The notes under the pieces were generated by a model. The model saw only the letters and a program-made list of their open reading frames with translations. It had not been told where the DNA came from and did no database searches. Positions 27,321 to 35,386 of a DNA stretch of 39,703 nt are shown in pieces; the stretch's first letter is position 1, and each line of letters starts with the position of its first letter. The position numbers were made by a program, and so were the translations under genes. Source of the stretch: Bacteroidia bacterium (GTDB lineage: Bacteria; Bacteroidota; Bacteroidia; B-17B0; Aurantibacillaceae); contig JALHPG010000011.1 in NCBI GenBank assembly GCA_022842625.1, forward strand, positions 12,512 through 52,214, read 5' to 3'.

Positions 27321-28325
27321 TTAATTTTCACTTTTATAATTGATAACGTAATTGCCATATTTATTTTTGTTCTCAAGTGCATCTTTATAAAACCCGTTTT
27401 TCATTGCTAAAACTAATTCAACAATACCATCTTGAACAGAATACTGTGGAACAAAACCGAGCCTGTTTTTAACTTTTTCGAAAGAGACCTTGTAGTTTCT
27501 TGGGTCGGTTCCATTAGCACCATACTCAACTTTTGCCTCAGGAATATTATTTAATATTTCGTCAACAATCATTTTTTTCGTGCAGTTGTTTTTATCTCCT
27601 CCAGCGTTAAATATTTCAAAATTAACTCTATCCTTATCTGCGTTTAAAACCATTTCAATTAGTCTTGCAAAATCACGAACGTGGCAATAGGGCCTCCAGG
27701 TATGTTCATCAAATACTTTTAGTGTTTCGCCAAAAAATAAATCTCTCGTAAACTCACTTACACTTAAATCAAACCTCATTCGCGGAGATAAACCAAAGGC
27801 AGTTGCAAAACGTAAAACTACACCAGTAAAACTTGCTATGCCTTTTTTGCTAATCAATGTACTTTCGGCCGCTACCTTTGCTTTTGCATATAACGATAAT
27901 GGATTTAGCTCAAAATTTTCATCAGCCACTTGATTATCTTTAATTAATCCGTAGTTTGAACATGTTGAGATTAATATAAATTTATCTAACTGTTTTTTGC
28001 TGAAATAATTTATACAATTTGTAACACCATCAGTGTTTATCAATTTTGATTCATTTGGGTAGGTTTTTGTGATTGGGTCGCCAACTAATCCTCCCAAAAG
28101 AACAACGTCTGTAACTCCTTCTGATGCATTTTCTAAATCAGAATCTTTTCCCAAATCACCTTTATAGAACTTATAGTTAGACTCACCCAAGAATAATTCT
28201 GCTGAAAATTGATTTCCGTAAACAAAATTATCAAGCACATTAACAGCGTAGCCTCTTTTCAATAAATGGGATGTAATTACGGTTCCAACGTACCCAGAAC
28301 CACCAACTAATAAAATTTTTTTCAT
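27321..28325 (-). CDS. Extended SDR: NAD-dependent epimerase/dehydratase
   Basis: The 334-residue protein has the Rossmann motif 'GGSGYVG' at 8-14, 'STCSNYG' at 120-126 and the catalytic Tyr146-X3-Lys150. The Asp-Glu pair that marks 4,6-dehydratases (as in 'TDEVYG') is absent, since the segment reads 'CSNYG'. It is therefore more likely an epimerase or a 4-keto reductase than a dehydratase. 'GGLVGDP' at 78-84 is shared with SDRs from lipopolysaccharide loci. It lies between the methyltransferase gene (30 bp) and the LegC-like gene (0 bp). The natural role would be epimerising or reducing the sugar that LegC then aminates, or making a separate deoxysugar. Confidence 0.83.
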   Translation of the reverse strand: MKKILLVGGSGYVGTVITSHLLKRGYAVNVLDNFVYGNQFSAELFLGESNYKFYKGDLGKDSDLENASEGVTDVVLLGGLVGDPITKTYPNESKLINTDGVTNCINYFSKKQLDKFILISTCSNYGLIKDNQVADENFELNPLSLYAKAKVAAESTLISKKGIASFTGVVLRFATAFGLSPRMRFDLSVSEFTRDLFFGETLKVFDEHTWRPYCHVRDFARLIEMVLNADKDRVNFEIFNAGGDKNNCTKKMIVDEILNNIPEAKVEYGANGTDPRNYKVSFEKVKNRLGFVPQYSVQDGIVELVLAMKNGFYKDALENKNKYGNYVINYKSEN

Positions 28326-28355
28326 GTTAGAGTAAATTAATTTTTTTAAATATTT

Positions 28356-29147
28356 TTAATTCTTTGTTTTCAATTTTAGCAAGGCGAAAAAATTAGTTTT
28401 ATAATAATCGGAATCTAATTTTATTTGAATTACTTCTTCTTGAAATTTTAATAGAGCTTCCGCTTTATCATCATGTTTCTCGAGTAATTTAGCCAATAAA
28501 TATTTTTGAAAAACCGGTTGTTGAACATATTGTTCTGAATAAAATTTAACTACCTCCATGCCAGCTTGGTCACACAAATCTAATGCATCTTTAACTGAGT
28601 ATGCACGTAAATGCCCTTCTACATCATTTACACCATATACTCTATCTTTATACTCCGGCACTTTCTCAATTGGCAAATTTATAATTACATATTTAGAAAT
28701 TTGACCGGCTTGGTTAAGCAAGTCCACGTCGTTTTCAACATGCTCAAGTAAATCAGACATTATAACTAAATCAGTTTTTACATTACTTTCTTTATTAGCC
28801 AAAATATAATCTTGTAGGGTTCCCTTGTAGAAACTGATCTCTGGAAACAAATCTTTTGCTGCGTCAATATTTTTGTCAGAAATATCAATACCCACTTTAT
28901 TCAAGTTAAAGTCTCGCATGAAATTTTCAAGTAAAACTCCAATCGCACATCCAACCTCAACCACATTTTTTATACTTTTTTGATGTTCAGGGTCGCGTAT
29001 TAATTTCTCAATATACTTAAGTTTCCAATACTTTACATCGTTTAAATATTTTTGGTATAACTTACCTTCCTGTTTTCTAAACTCGATGTATTCTGGATGA
29101 TCATTGTATAATTTCCTGTAAAGTTCGTCGTTGTTTTGGTTGCTCAT
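28356..29147 (-). CDS. Class I SAM-dependent methyltransferase
   Basis: The 263-residue protein has motif I 'VEVGCAIG' at 63-70, an acidic residue after strand 2 ('GIDIS' at 86-90) and a motif IV region 'VIMSDLLEHVENDVDLL', the pattern of Methyltransf_23-like enzymes. A leading helical region of about 60 residues and a basic tail are present. There is no signal peptide. It is the second gene of the operon, 117 bp after the WbpP-like gene and 30 bp ahead of the SDR, so it may act on a nucleotide sugar or on a glycan end. The substrate is unknown. Confidence 0.8.
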   Translation of the reverse strand: MSNQNNDELYRKLYNDHPEYIEFRKQEGKLYQKYLNDVKYWKLKYIEKLIRDPEHQKSIKNVVEVGCAIGVLLENFMRDFNLNKVGIDISDKNIDAAKDLFPEISFYKGTLQDYILANKESNVKTDLVIMSDLLEHVENDVDLLNQAGQISKYVIINLPIEKVPEYKDRVYGVNDVEGHLRAYSVKDALDLCDQAGMEVVKFYSEQYVQQPVFQKYLLAKLLEKHDDKAEALLKFQEEVIQIKLDSDYYKTNFFALLKLKTKN

Positions 29148-29264
29148 ATGTCTTTTTAGTTAATTTTGTAAACTCTTTTCTAAGCGGAAAAATCTTGAAC
29201 TAAATATTTTTGCTTTTCATAATTTTGCGAAGGATTTGTTTTAATTCTTTTGAATAAACAAAAA

Positions 29265-30254
29265 TCACCTTAAATTTTCCCAATACCAATCTACTGCTTC
29301 TTTTAAGCCATTCTCCAATGTATGAGTGGGTTTGTACCCCAGTAATATTTCCGCCTTCTCAATAGAGGCTAAGGAATGAGGGATATCTCCTAAACGATCT
29401 GCACCATGAACGGTTTGTATTTTTCCAATTTCAGGATCATACTCGCTCAAATATTTTTTTAGCAAAAGTGTCATCCAATTTAAATCGGCTCGCTCACCTA
29501 CCGCTGTATTAAACACTTGCCCTTTAGCTTCGGGATTTGTGGTAAGCGCTGCCAAATGATTCATTTGAATCACATTGTCGATATAAGTAAAATCACGTGA
29601 GTTAGTACCATCGCCATTTATTTTTGGCGACTCATGTGCCATTAGCTGCATGGTAAATTTTGGAATTACAGCTGCATAGGCACCATTTGGATCCTGGCGT
29701 CGGCCGTAAACGTTAAAGTAACGCAAACCGATACAATCTAATCCATAGTTTAATCCAAACACATGAGCATATAATTCATTCACATATTTTGTAACTGCAT
29801 AAGGCGATAAAGGTTTACCAATAACATCTTCTATTTTTGGTAAAGATTCTGAATCGCCATACGTACTGGAGCTTGCCGCATATACCACACGTTTTACTTT
29901 TGCATCACGCGCAGCGACTAAAATATTTAAAAAGCCACCAATGTTTACTTCGTTGGTTGTAATTGGATCGTTAATGCTTCTGGGAACGGAGCCTAATGCA
30001 GCTTGCGAAAGCACAATTTGAACGCCTCGCATGGCTTTATGACAATCATCTAGGTTACGTATGTCTCCGGTTATTAAGGTAAAATTTTTATTTTCCAAAA
30101 AGCTTTGGATGTTTTCCATCCTTCCGGTTGAAAAATTATCTAAACAAATTACTTCGTTATTATTTTCTAATAACGATTCGCAAAGGTTGGAGCCGATGAA
30201 ACCGGCACCGCCGGTCACTAAAACTTTTGAGTTAGTTATTTTTGTAGAATGCAT
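29265..30254 (-). CDS. wbpP: WbpP/TviC-family UDP-N-acetylhexosamine 4-epimerase
   Basis: The 329-residue extended SDR has 'GGAGFIG' at 15-21, 'ALGSVPRSINDP' at 86-97, 'AASSSTYGD' at 126-134, the catalytic Tyr152-X3-Lys156 and 'LRYFNVYGRRQDPNGAYA' at 177-194. These blocks match Pseudomonas WbpP and Salmonella TviC very closely. The enzyme interconverts UDP-GlcNAc and UDP-GalNAc, or the matching uronic acids. It is the first gene of the operon and has about 1.2 kb of non-coding sequence ahead of it, so the operon promoter probably lies there. No Bacteroidota -7 box (TAnnTTTG) with good spacing was found just upstream. The UDP-sugar dehydrogenase that often accompanies it is not in the window. 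Confidence 0.9.
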   Translation of the reverse strand: MHSTKITNSKVLVTGGAGFIGSNLCESLLENNNEVICLDNFSTGRMENIQSFLENKNFTLITGDIRNLDDCHKAMRGVQIVLSQAALGSVPRSINDPITTNEVNIGGFLNILVAARDAKVKRVVYAASSSTYGDSESLPKIEDVIGKPLSPYAVTKYVNELYAHVFGLNYGLDCIGLRYFNVYGRRQDPNGAYAAVIPKFTMQLMAHESPKINGDGTNSRDFTYIDNVIQMNHLAALTTNPEAKGQVFNTAVGERADLNWMTLLLKKYLSEYDPEIGKIQTVHGADRLGDIPHSLASIEKAEILLGYKPTHTLENGLKEAVDWYWENLR

Positions 30255-30418
30255 GAAAGATTCTTTAATTATATAAAAACAGTTTCGGGTCTTTTATTAT
30301 TTAACCCATTAACAATCAATAGGTTAAATTTTTTCATAGCTTCGCCTCTTCACTCACAGTGCGTTTATAACTATTTTTCGTCGAAAGGGTTAAATTTAGC
30401 ACAATTTCCCTATTTGGA

Positions 30419-30444
30419 GACTGATTTTTTACATAAAACCAGTC
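30419..30444. other. Short stem-loop upstream of the operon
   Basis: Ten bases (30419-30428) pair with 30435-30444 with one mismatch around a six-base loop. It sits about 165 bp ahead of the wbpP-like start. It could be a minor terminator, part of a leader, or chance; nothing else supports a function. Confidence 0.35.
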
Positions 30445-30561
30445 GTTTTATTTAAAAAAAAAGTGTATAAGATTTTAAAATCTCGATCTTACACAGAGGC
30501 GTTTCGATCAAGTTTATACTGTCCTGATAGTTATCGGGTGACAATACTATATTTTAATACT

Positions 30562-30615
30562 GTCATTGCGAGCCTGACCGGACGGGCAGGAAGGCACGAC
30601 TGAGAAATTTGTTCT
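30562..30615. repeat. Interspersed repeat, copy 1 (GTCATTGCGAG...TGTTCT)
   Basis: The unit opens with GTCATTGCGAG and contains a hairpin with arms CCTGACC (30573-30579) and GGGCAGG (30584-30590), then a 'GGCACGACTG' block and an 'AAATTTGTTCT' end. A second copy with the same order is at 30807-30865. The opening 11 bases also occur in inverted form at 31123-31133. Non-coding repeats of this kind look like REP- or MITE-type elements. Confidence 0.7.
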
Positions 30616-30660
30616 AAAATAATCCCGGTCTTCGATAATAATAACTTGTCAATACAGTTT

Positions 30661-30776
30661 GTCACTTCGAGTAATCCTTGCGATAGCAATGGATGTATCG
30701 AGAAGCGTCTAATACTCTATTCAGTTCTCGATACTATTTTTTGCGAGAGACAAGGCAAAAAATCACTCGAACTGAC
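30661..30776. repeat. 116-bp foldback element with imperfect terminal inverted repeats
   Basis: Ends 30661-30672 and 30765-30776 are inverted with one mismatch. Inside them 30676-30680 pairs with 30751-30755, 30686-30689 with 30741-30744, and 30696-30704 with 30725-30733 (nine perfect bases). All arms are nested in the right order, so the whole element can fold into one long broken stem. No reading frame of note lies within it. Confidence 0.65.
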
Positions 30777-30806
30777 AGTTGAAAAAAACCTTTTATTAAT
30801 TAAACC

Positions 30807-30973
30807 GTCATTTCGAAGCCCGCCTGACCGCAAGGGCAGGGAGGCACGACTGGTAAATCTGTTCTTTAACAATGATATATTGTGAAAACCCATTAGCCCA
30901 GATTTCTCCTAGAGTTTATCCTGAGTATTTCGACTACGCTCAATATAAACTTAGTCGAAGGAGTCGAAATGAC
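30807..30973. repeat. 167-bp MITE-like element with perfect 10-bp terminal inverted repeats
   Basis: The element begins GTCATTTCGA (30807-30816) and ends with its exact complement TCGAAATGAC (30964-30973). Inside is the second copy of the GTCATT...TGTTCT repeat, with a hairpin CCTGACC-GCAA-GGGCAGG (30823-30840), and a further foldback between 30928-30935 and 30962-30969. It encodes nothing. The exact ends suggest mobilisation by a transposase encoded elsewhere, which is inference. Confidence 0.65.
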
Positions 30974-31396
30974 AATGTGTACTATGTCTCCCGATCGCTA
31001 TCGGGATCGAAAGGTATACAAAGGTGATTCAAAGCCTGAGAAATCTGTTCTAGAAACATGCTATACTATAACAATCCATTAGGGCAGATTGCTTCGGCCT
31101 TTCTGTTTTTCATTCATGAAGCCTCGCAATGACGTGTTGTATTTTAACAACCCACTAGCACAGATCTCTCCCGCTGGTCGAGATGACAATGTGTAATGTG
31201 TCTCCCGATAGCTATCGGGATCGAAAGGCATACAAAGGTGATTAAAAGCCTGAGAAATCTGTTCTAGAAACATGCTATACTATAACAATCCATTAGGGCA
31301 GATTGCTTCTGCCTTTCTGTTTTTCATTCATGAAGCCTCGCAATGACGTGTTGTATTTTACCAACCCACGAGTACAGATCTCTCCCGCTGGTCGAG
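30969..31396. repeat. Tandem duplication of a 214-bp non-coding unit
   Basis: Unit 1 is 30969-31182 and unit 2 is 31183-31396. Three separated landmarks (ATGACAATGTGT, AAATCTGTTCTAGAAACATG and CAGATCTCTCCCGCTGG) are each offset by exactly 214 bp. I count about nine mismatches between the units. Each unit carries a CCCGAT-N4-ATCGGG palindrome; the second (31204-31219) is a perfect 16-base palindrome and the first (30990-31005) has one changed pair. Confidence 0.85.
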
Positions 31397-31503
31397 ATGA
31401 CATGGTAGAGTTTAAAAATCAATTAACACAGATCTCTCCTGGAATTTATCCTGTCCAGATAGTTATCGGGATGCCGAAGGGCTCAACGACCAATTAAATT
31501 TTA

Positions 31504-32892
31504 TTATAGGCGAATGCCTATAATACATACATCGTCCACCTGATCGTGGGCGCCTCTCCATTCCTCAAACGCATTATCTAACACCTCTTGCTGCTCGCTT
31601 ATTGTGTTATGATGTATTGAATTTAAAAGATCACTTAACTGTTTATATTTAAATTTTTTACCCTTTGGTCCACCAAACTGATCGGCATAACCATCTGTAA
31701 ATAAATATAAAATATCGCCTTTTACTATGTTCAATTTATGTGTAGTAAATGGTTTGTAATAATCACTTTTACCAACAGGCTGCTTATTTGCGGTGATCTC
31801 ATTAAATGAAACCGCAGCTGTTGGGTTACTTGAGCTGCTAAAATACCATAATGGATTATTGGCACCTGCCCATGTAACTTCGTTTGTTTTTAAATTAAAG
31901 GCGCACAACGAAATGTCCATCCCATCATTAACCACATTGTGACTTTTTTTAAAAGTTTCGCACACTAATTCAGTTACCTTATCTAAAATTTTACCGGGAT
32001 CAGTCAACTCTAATTCAATTATAGCCCTGTTTAGTGCATTACTGCAAACAACTGATACCATAGCCCCCGGAACACCATGCCCTGTGCAATCTGCAGCAGC
32101 TATAAAAAAATGATCACCCTTGTGATCTGCAAAATAAAAATCGCCGGCAACAATATCTTTCGGTTTATACAAAACAAAACTATCCGGTAAGTATTGCGTA
32201 ATTTCTTCCAAGGGTGGCAAAATAGCTTGCTGCAGGCGTTTTGCATAATTGATACTATCAATAATCTCTCCATTCTTTTGACTGATCAAGAAATTTTTTT
32301 CTTCTAATTCCAATTCATAATCTTCAGAATCGCTTCTAAAATAGATAACAACAAAAAAGATAATGCCAAAAACAGAAAGGATGGAAAAGGAAGAGTATTG
32401 CTTTTGAATATACGGCGGAAACGCCTCCATTGGCGCAAATTTAGCTTGGTACCATACAATAAAAAAATACATGATAACGTTTATAAAAAACAATGTATAA
32501 ATGATCCAGCGTTCTCTGAATATTAAAATTGGGATGGTTGCTGTTGTTAATATAAAGTATTTATCGCCAAGCTCAGAACCGTTATGAATACAAACAGCTA
32601 CTAAAAAAATTAAAGGTGTTATTGAGAAATAATACCTGCTAACCTCTAAATATTTTAATTTATTTAATATGGGCGGGATTGAAAAAGCAATTGCAAAAGG
32701 AATAGAAAAATACAAAACCTGATATAATCCTACAATTGGCCCGAGGATCGAAAACAGGATCATTAAAAGCGTATTTAGCATACTCATTCGGTTAATTAGC
32801 AAAATACACTTTCTGTCATGAGGACTTAATCCGGGCCTTAATCCGAAAACTGTAACCTTACGCCATAATAAATAAATGTAGTTTATAACCAT
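31504..32892 (-). CDS. Membrane-anchored SpoIIE-type PP2C serine phosphatase
   Basis: The first 190 residues or so contain about six hydrophobic helices, followed by a short acidic linker that looks like a coiled coil (about 193-207). The linker leads into 'SINYAKRLQQAILPP' at about 214-228, which opens many Bacteroidota SpoIIE domains. Catalytic marks are 'DIVAGDFYF' (about 247-255), 'DCTGHGVPGAM' (about 267-277), 'FTDGYADQFGG' (near 395-405) and 'HDQVDDVC' close to the C-terminus; their Asp residues would bind metal. Such proteins dephosphorylate anti-anti-sigma-like STAS proteins or other partners on a membrane signal. No STAS or kinase gene is adjacent. It is monocistronic by position, with 151 bp upstream and the repeat region downstream. 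Confidence 0.87.
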   Translation of the reverse strand: MVINYIYLLWRKVTVFGLRPGLSPHDRKCILLINRMSMLNTLLMILFSILGPIVGLYQVLYFSIPFAIAFSIPPILNKLKYLEVSRYYFSITPLIFLVAVCIHNGSELGDKYFILTTATIPILIFRERWIIYTLFFINVIMYFFIVWYQAKFAPMEAFPPYIQKQYSSFSILSVFGIIFFVVIYFRSDSEDYELELEEKNFLISQKNGEIIDSINYAKRLQQAILPPLEEITQYLPDSFVLYKPKDIVAGDFYFADHKGDHFFIAAADCTGHGVPGAMVSVVCSNALNRAIIELELTDPGKILDKVTELVCETFKKSHNVVNDGMDISLCAFNLKTNEVTWAGANNPLWYFSSSSNPTAAVSFNEITANKQPVGKSDYYKPFTTHKLNIVKGDILYLFTDGYADQFGGPKGKKFKYKQLSDLLNSIHHNTISEQQEVLDNAFEEWRGAHDQVDDVCIIGIRL

Positions 32893-32994
32893 TTAGTTAT
32901 TTATACTTCCATATAAAATAATGGTTACATAATTATTTGACTCAAACTCCTAAACTGACCATATTATACCCAAGGTGTGTCTATAGTCCAACAA

Positions 32995-33026
32995 AAAAGC
33001 CGCTTCGTTAAAACGAAGCGGCTTTT
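32995..33026 (-). terminator. Rho-independent terminator of the first T9SS paralogue
   Basis: A near-perfect stem of 15 bases (AAAAGCCGCTTCGTT and its complement) with a very short A-rich loop is followed on the minus strand by a T run. It starts 17 bp after the stop at 33044. Confidence 0.9.
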
Positions 33027-33043
33027 AAAGAATTAAAAATTAA

Positions 33044-35167
33044 TTACTGAACAACTAATTTTTTTGTACTTGAAGCATTTCCAACTTTAATATTTACCAT
33101 GTAAATACCGGTTGACAAACCGCTTAGATCAATATTAATTGTATTTTCACCAACTTGTCCTTGAGTTGTATTAGCTTTAACCAACTGACCAATTGTATTT
33201 AAAACAGTAATATCAACACTAGAATTATCTTTTAGATCGATCTCTAATGTTGCATTATTAGAAGCTGGGTTAGGGTAAATAACACTGTTGTTTGCGCTAT
33301 TTAATGCGCTTTCAGCAACTCCCACTCCACCAAAATTTAAATCGGCAGACATGTACCAATGTTGCGGCGCAGTTTGTGTGTAAGGATTACCTGTAGTTAC
33401 AGTAAGCGGCAATGTCATTCTTGGGCCAAAAGCCCCAACAACTGCTGTACTTGTTTTAGGAGATGCAAAATCAAACATTGCACGACTTGAAATATTTGGA
33501 TTTGCGCCGGATGAAGGTCTGGTTACATTTATCTCAACCGGGTGAATTGATCCTGTTGTTGTAGAATAGCAGCGTGCCTTAATGTCCGGACGATTATTCC
33601 ACTTTTTATTTCCATTTGTAAAATTGGTATCAGACTCAGCCCAAGTATAAATAATGTTTTGTCCATTAGGTGTTCTGCTCAATTGTATACGCGAATCAAT
33701 TCTAACTTTATTTCCACTTGCGTCAACATCCCAAGGGTTATCGGCAAATCCATTTCCTGTTGAAACTCCTGCAATACCTTCACTCGACATTGAATCAACA
33801 GTTAGGTGTGTCCATGCGCTTGTTCCATCTCCAATAAAATCATATAAATATGGTCTGTAACCCGGTATATGCGGCCATCTGTAACTTTCTCCCGGATTAA
33901 TTGACATTGAAAATGAAGTGATATATCCTAGTGAATCCGGATGATCTATAACAGAACCGATTATAGAAGAAAAAATATGTAGTTTATTATTCGCATCTAC
34001 AGCAACATCAATACCTTCTATCCAATTAAAAAAAGGAATCTCCAACGTGCCGTTGCTTGCCGCAGCAATAGATCTCTTAACATCTGCAAATGCAGGATTA
34101 TTAAAATCGATGCCCGGTAATAAACTCCAAGATGTACCGCTGTTTGTAGTTTTGTAAACAATTGGTTGATATCCTTTGCTTGACCCAGTTTCTCCTGCTC
34201 TGGCACCAATAGCCACCACGTAACCTACTGTGCCGGTTTCGTTCCATGCCATCATTGGTCGTGATACCCATTCTTCGTCACCTGTATTAGAATTTGTTAG
34301 TGTAGGTGGATTAAAAACGGTTCCTGTCCAATTAAATACGCCTGCGTTAAAACTTCCTGTAACAAGCATCAACGCAGAGTCGCTAGCTGTTGTTTCGTTA
34401 GTTACCCCACCAATAGTTCTTACTTTACCATCATCGGTTGTAGAAAAACAATAGGCAGCAAAGTCATGTCTGCCTAAGCCCGGGTTATAAGGGCCTGTTT
34501 TAGACATAAATTGTTGTGCGTTTAAAGCAGTGCTCGGTGCATTATTATAATTAGAAGAGCCTAATTGTTTACTGGCATAAAAATTACCTAACCATCCGGT
34601 TGCGGCTCCTGTAGTAGGACCTTGACCAATCATATAGGCATTATTAATACTTGTATTTCCCGGAGGATTATATATTCCTCCTTGAGGATAACGAGCCCAT
34701 TCAGTATTGTTAGACCAAAGAGCTGTACTATCCCAAGTTGTACCCCAGTTTGTTGTAACCATTCCTACAATTACCCCGCTTGCTGCAGAAGCAACCGGTG
34801 CAGGAGAAGCAACATACGAAGCTGATTTTCGGTGAATAAATGAAACAGCATTTAATTCATCATCATATTGTAAGGGATTACAATAACTAATTACTGAGTT
34901 TAAAATATTCATTGAACCGGAAATGTTTTGCCAGGTATTAATGGCGCTGGCTTTAGAAGAATTATTTGTTTCTTCAGTGTTAGCAACAGTGTGAACTGCT
35001 TTAACGCTATTTTTTTTCTCCGAAACAATTGCTTCATCGCCAAACTTTAATTGGGCAATTAGTTGGGTGTTTTCTAAACCTATGGATTTAGGTTTTGTTT
35101 TACCGTTTTGCGGGTAGGCTGTTATTACAGCTAACAAAGCTGAGCCTAAGAGTAATTGTTTTTTCAT
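33044..35167 (-). CDS. T9SS-secreted protein with a BNR-like beta-propeller pattern, paralogue 1
   Basis: The 707-residue protein starts with a signal peptide ('KKQLLLGSALLAVITAYP', residues 2-19). It ends with a type A Por-secretion tail at about 632-707, containing 'YPNPASNN', 'GQLV' and 'LSGLSTGIYMV' and ending in basic 'KKLVVQ'. The centre has Asp-box-like turns such as 'TTNSGTSWSLLPG' near residue 342 and 'NWGTTWDS', repeated in the way of sialidase or BNR propellers. It is probably exported by T9SS and held at or released from the surface; the ligand is unknown. The next gene upstream (35387-37543) is a clear paralogue. No catalytic residues can be assigned. Confidence 0.85.
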   Translation of the reverse strand: MKKQLLLGSALLAVITAYPQNGKTKPKSIGLENTQLIAQLKFGDEAIVSEKKNSVKAVHTVANTEETNNSSKASAINTWQNISGSMNILNSVISYCNPLQYDDELNAVSFIHRKSASYVASPAPVASAASGVIVGMVTTNWGTTWDSTALWSNNTEWARYPQGGIYNPPGNTSINNAYMIGQGPTTGAATGWLGNFYASKQLGSSNYNNAPSTALNAQQFMSKTGPYNPGLGRHDFAAYCFSTTDDGKVRTIGGVTNETTASDSALMLVTGSFNAGVFNWTGTVFNPPTLTNSNTGDEEWVSRPMMAWNETGTVGYVVAIGARAGETGSSKGYQPIVYKTTNSGTSWSLLPGIDFNNPAFADVKRSIAAASNGTLEIPFFNWIEGIDVAVDANNKLHIFSSIIGSVIDHPDSLGYITSFSMSINPGESYRWPHIPGYRPYLYDFIGDGTSAWTHLTVDSMSSEGIAGVSTGNGFADNPWDVDASGNKVRIDSRIQLSRTPNGQNIIYTWAESDTNFTNGNKKWNNRPDIKARCYSTTTGSIHPVEINVTRPSSGANPNISSRAMFDFASPKTSTAVVGAFGPRMTLPLTVTTGNPYTQTAPQHWYMSADLNFGGVGVAESALNSANNSVIYPNPASNNATLEIDLKDNSSVDITVLNTIGQLVKANTTQGQVGENTINIDLSGLSTGIYMVNIKVGNASSTKKLVVQ

Positions 35168-35333
35168 ATTGCTACATTTTAGATTATTAAAATTATTTAT
35201 TTACTATTTACATTTCATTAAGTTTATAAACTTTTATCAACCTAATGAACTATTCTAAGAAAAAATAAAACAGGGTTTTTATTTGAGGAGATTATTTTCT
35301 AAGGTATAAAATAAATTTCATAAAATAAAATAA

Positions 35334-35365
35334 AAAAGCCGCTTCGAATTAACGAAGCGGCTTTT
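35334..35365 (-). terminator. Rho-independent terminator of the second T9SS paralogue
   Basis: The arms AAAAGCCGCTTCG and CGAAGCGGCTTTT surround a six-base loop, and a T run follows on the minus strand. It begins 21 bp after the stop at 35387. The stem is almost the same as that of the other paralogue at 32995-33026. Confidence 0.9.
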
Positions 35366-35386
35366 ATATGGTTAAAGATTAATTAA

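Larger units (their letters stand above)
30255..31503. other. Non-coding region between the polysaccharide operon and the SpoIIE phosphatase gene
   Basis: No gene is supported here. The first part (to about 30540) is AT-rich, should contain the promoter of the polysaccharide operon, and holds a 22-codon minus-strand frame at 30269-30337 of doubtful value. From about 30540 to 31460 it is a patchwork of short repeats that begin or end with GTCATTNCGA or its complement, with several foldback structures and one tandem duplication. They are listed separately. Short reading frames in this part only run through repeats and change with each copy. Confidence 0.7.

Noticed and set aside
27321..28325. 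Sugar nucleotide 4,6-dehydratase
   Set aside because: The Asp-Glu pair that dehydratases need next to the active-site Ser/Thr is replaced by Cys-Ser-Asn-Tyr.
30646..30885. A plus-strand frame of 79 codons across the repeat region
   Set aside because: It runs through the foldback and the MITE-like element, shows no domain, and its sequence is explained by the repeats.
31079..31497. Two frames of 64 codons each, one on each strand, in the tandem repeat
   Set aside because: They are mirror readings of the 214-bp units and do not persist as the same protein between units.
30540..31500. CRISPR array
   Set aside because: Repeats are of uneven length and spacing, there are no unique spacers of constant size, and no cas genes are present.
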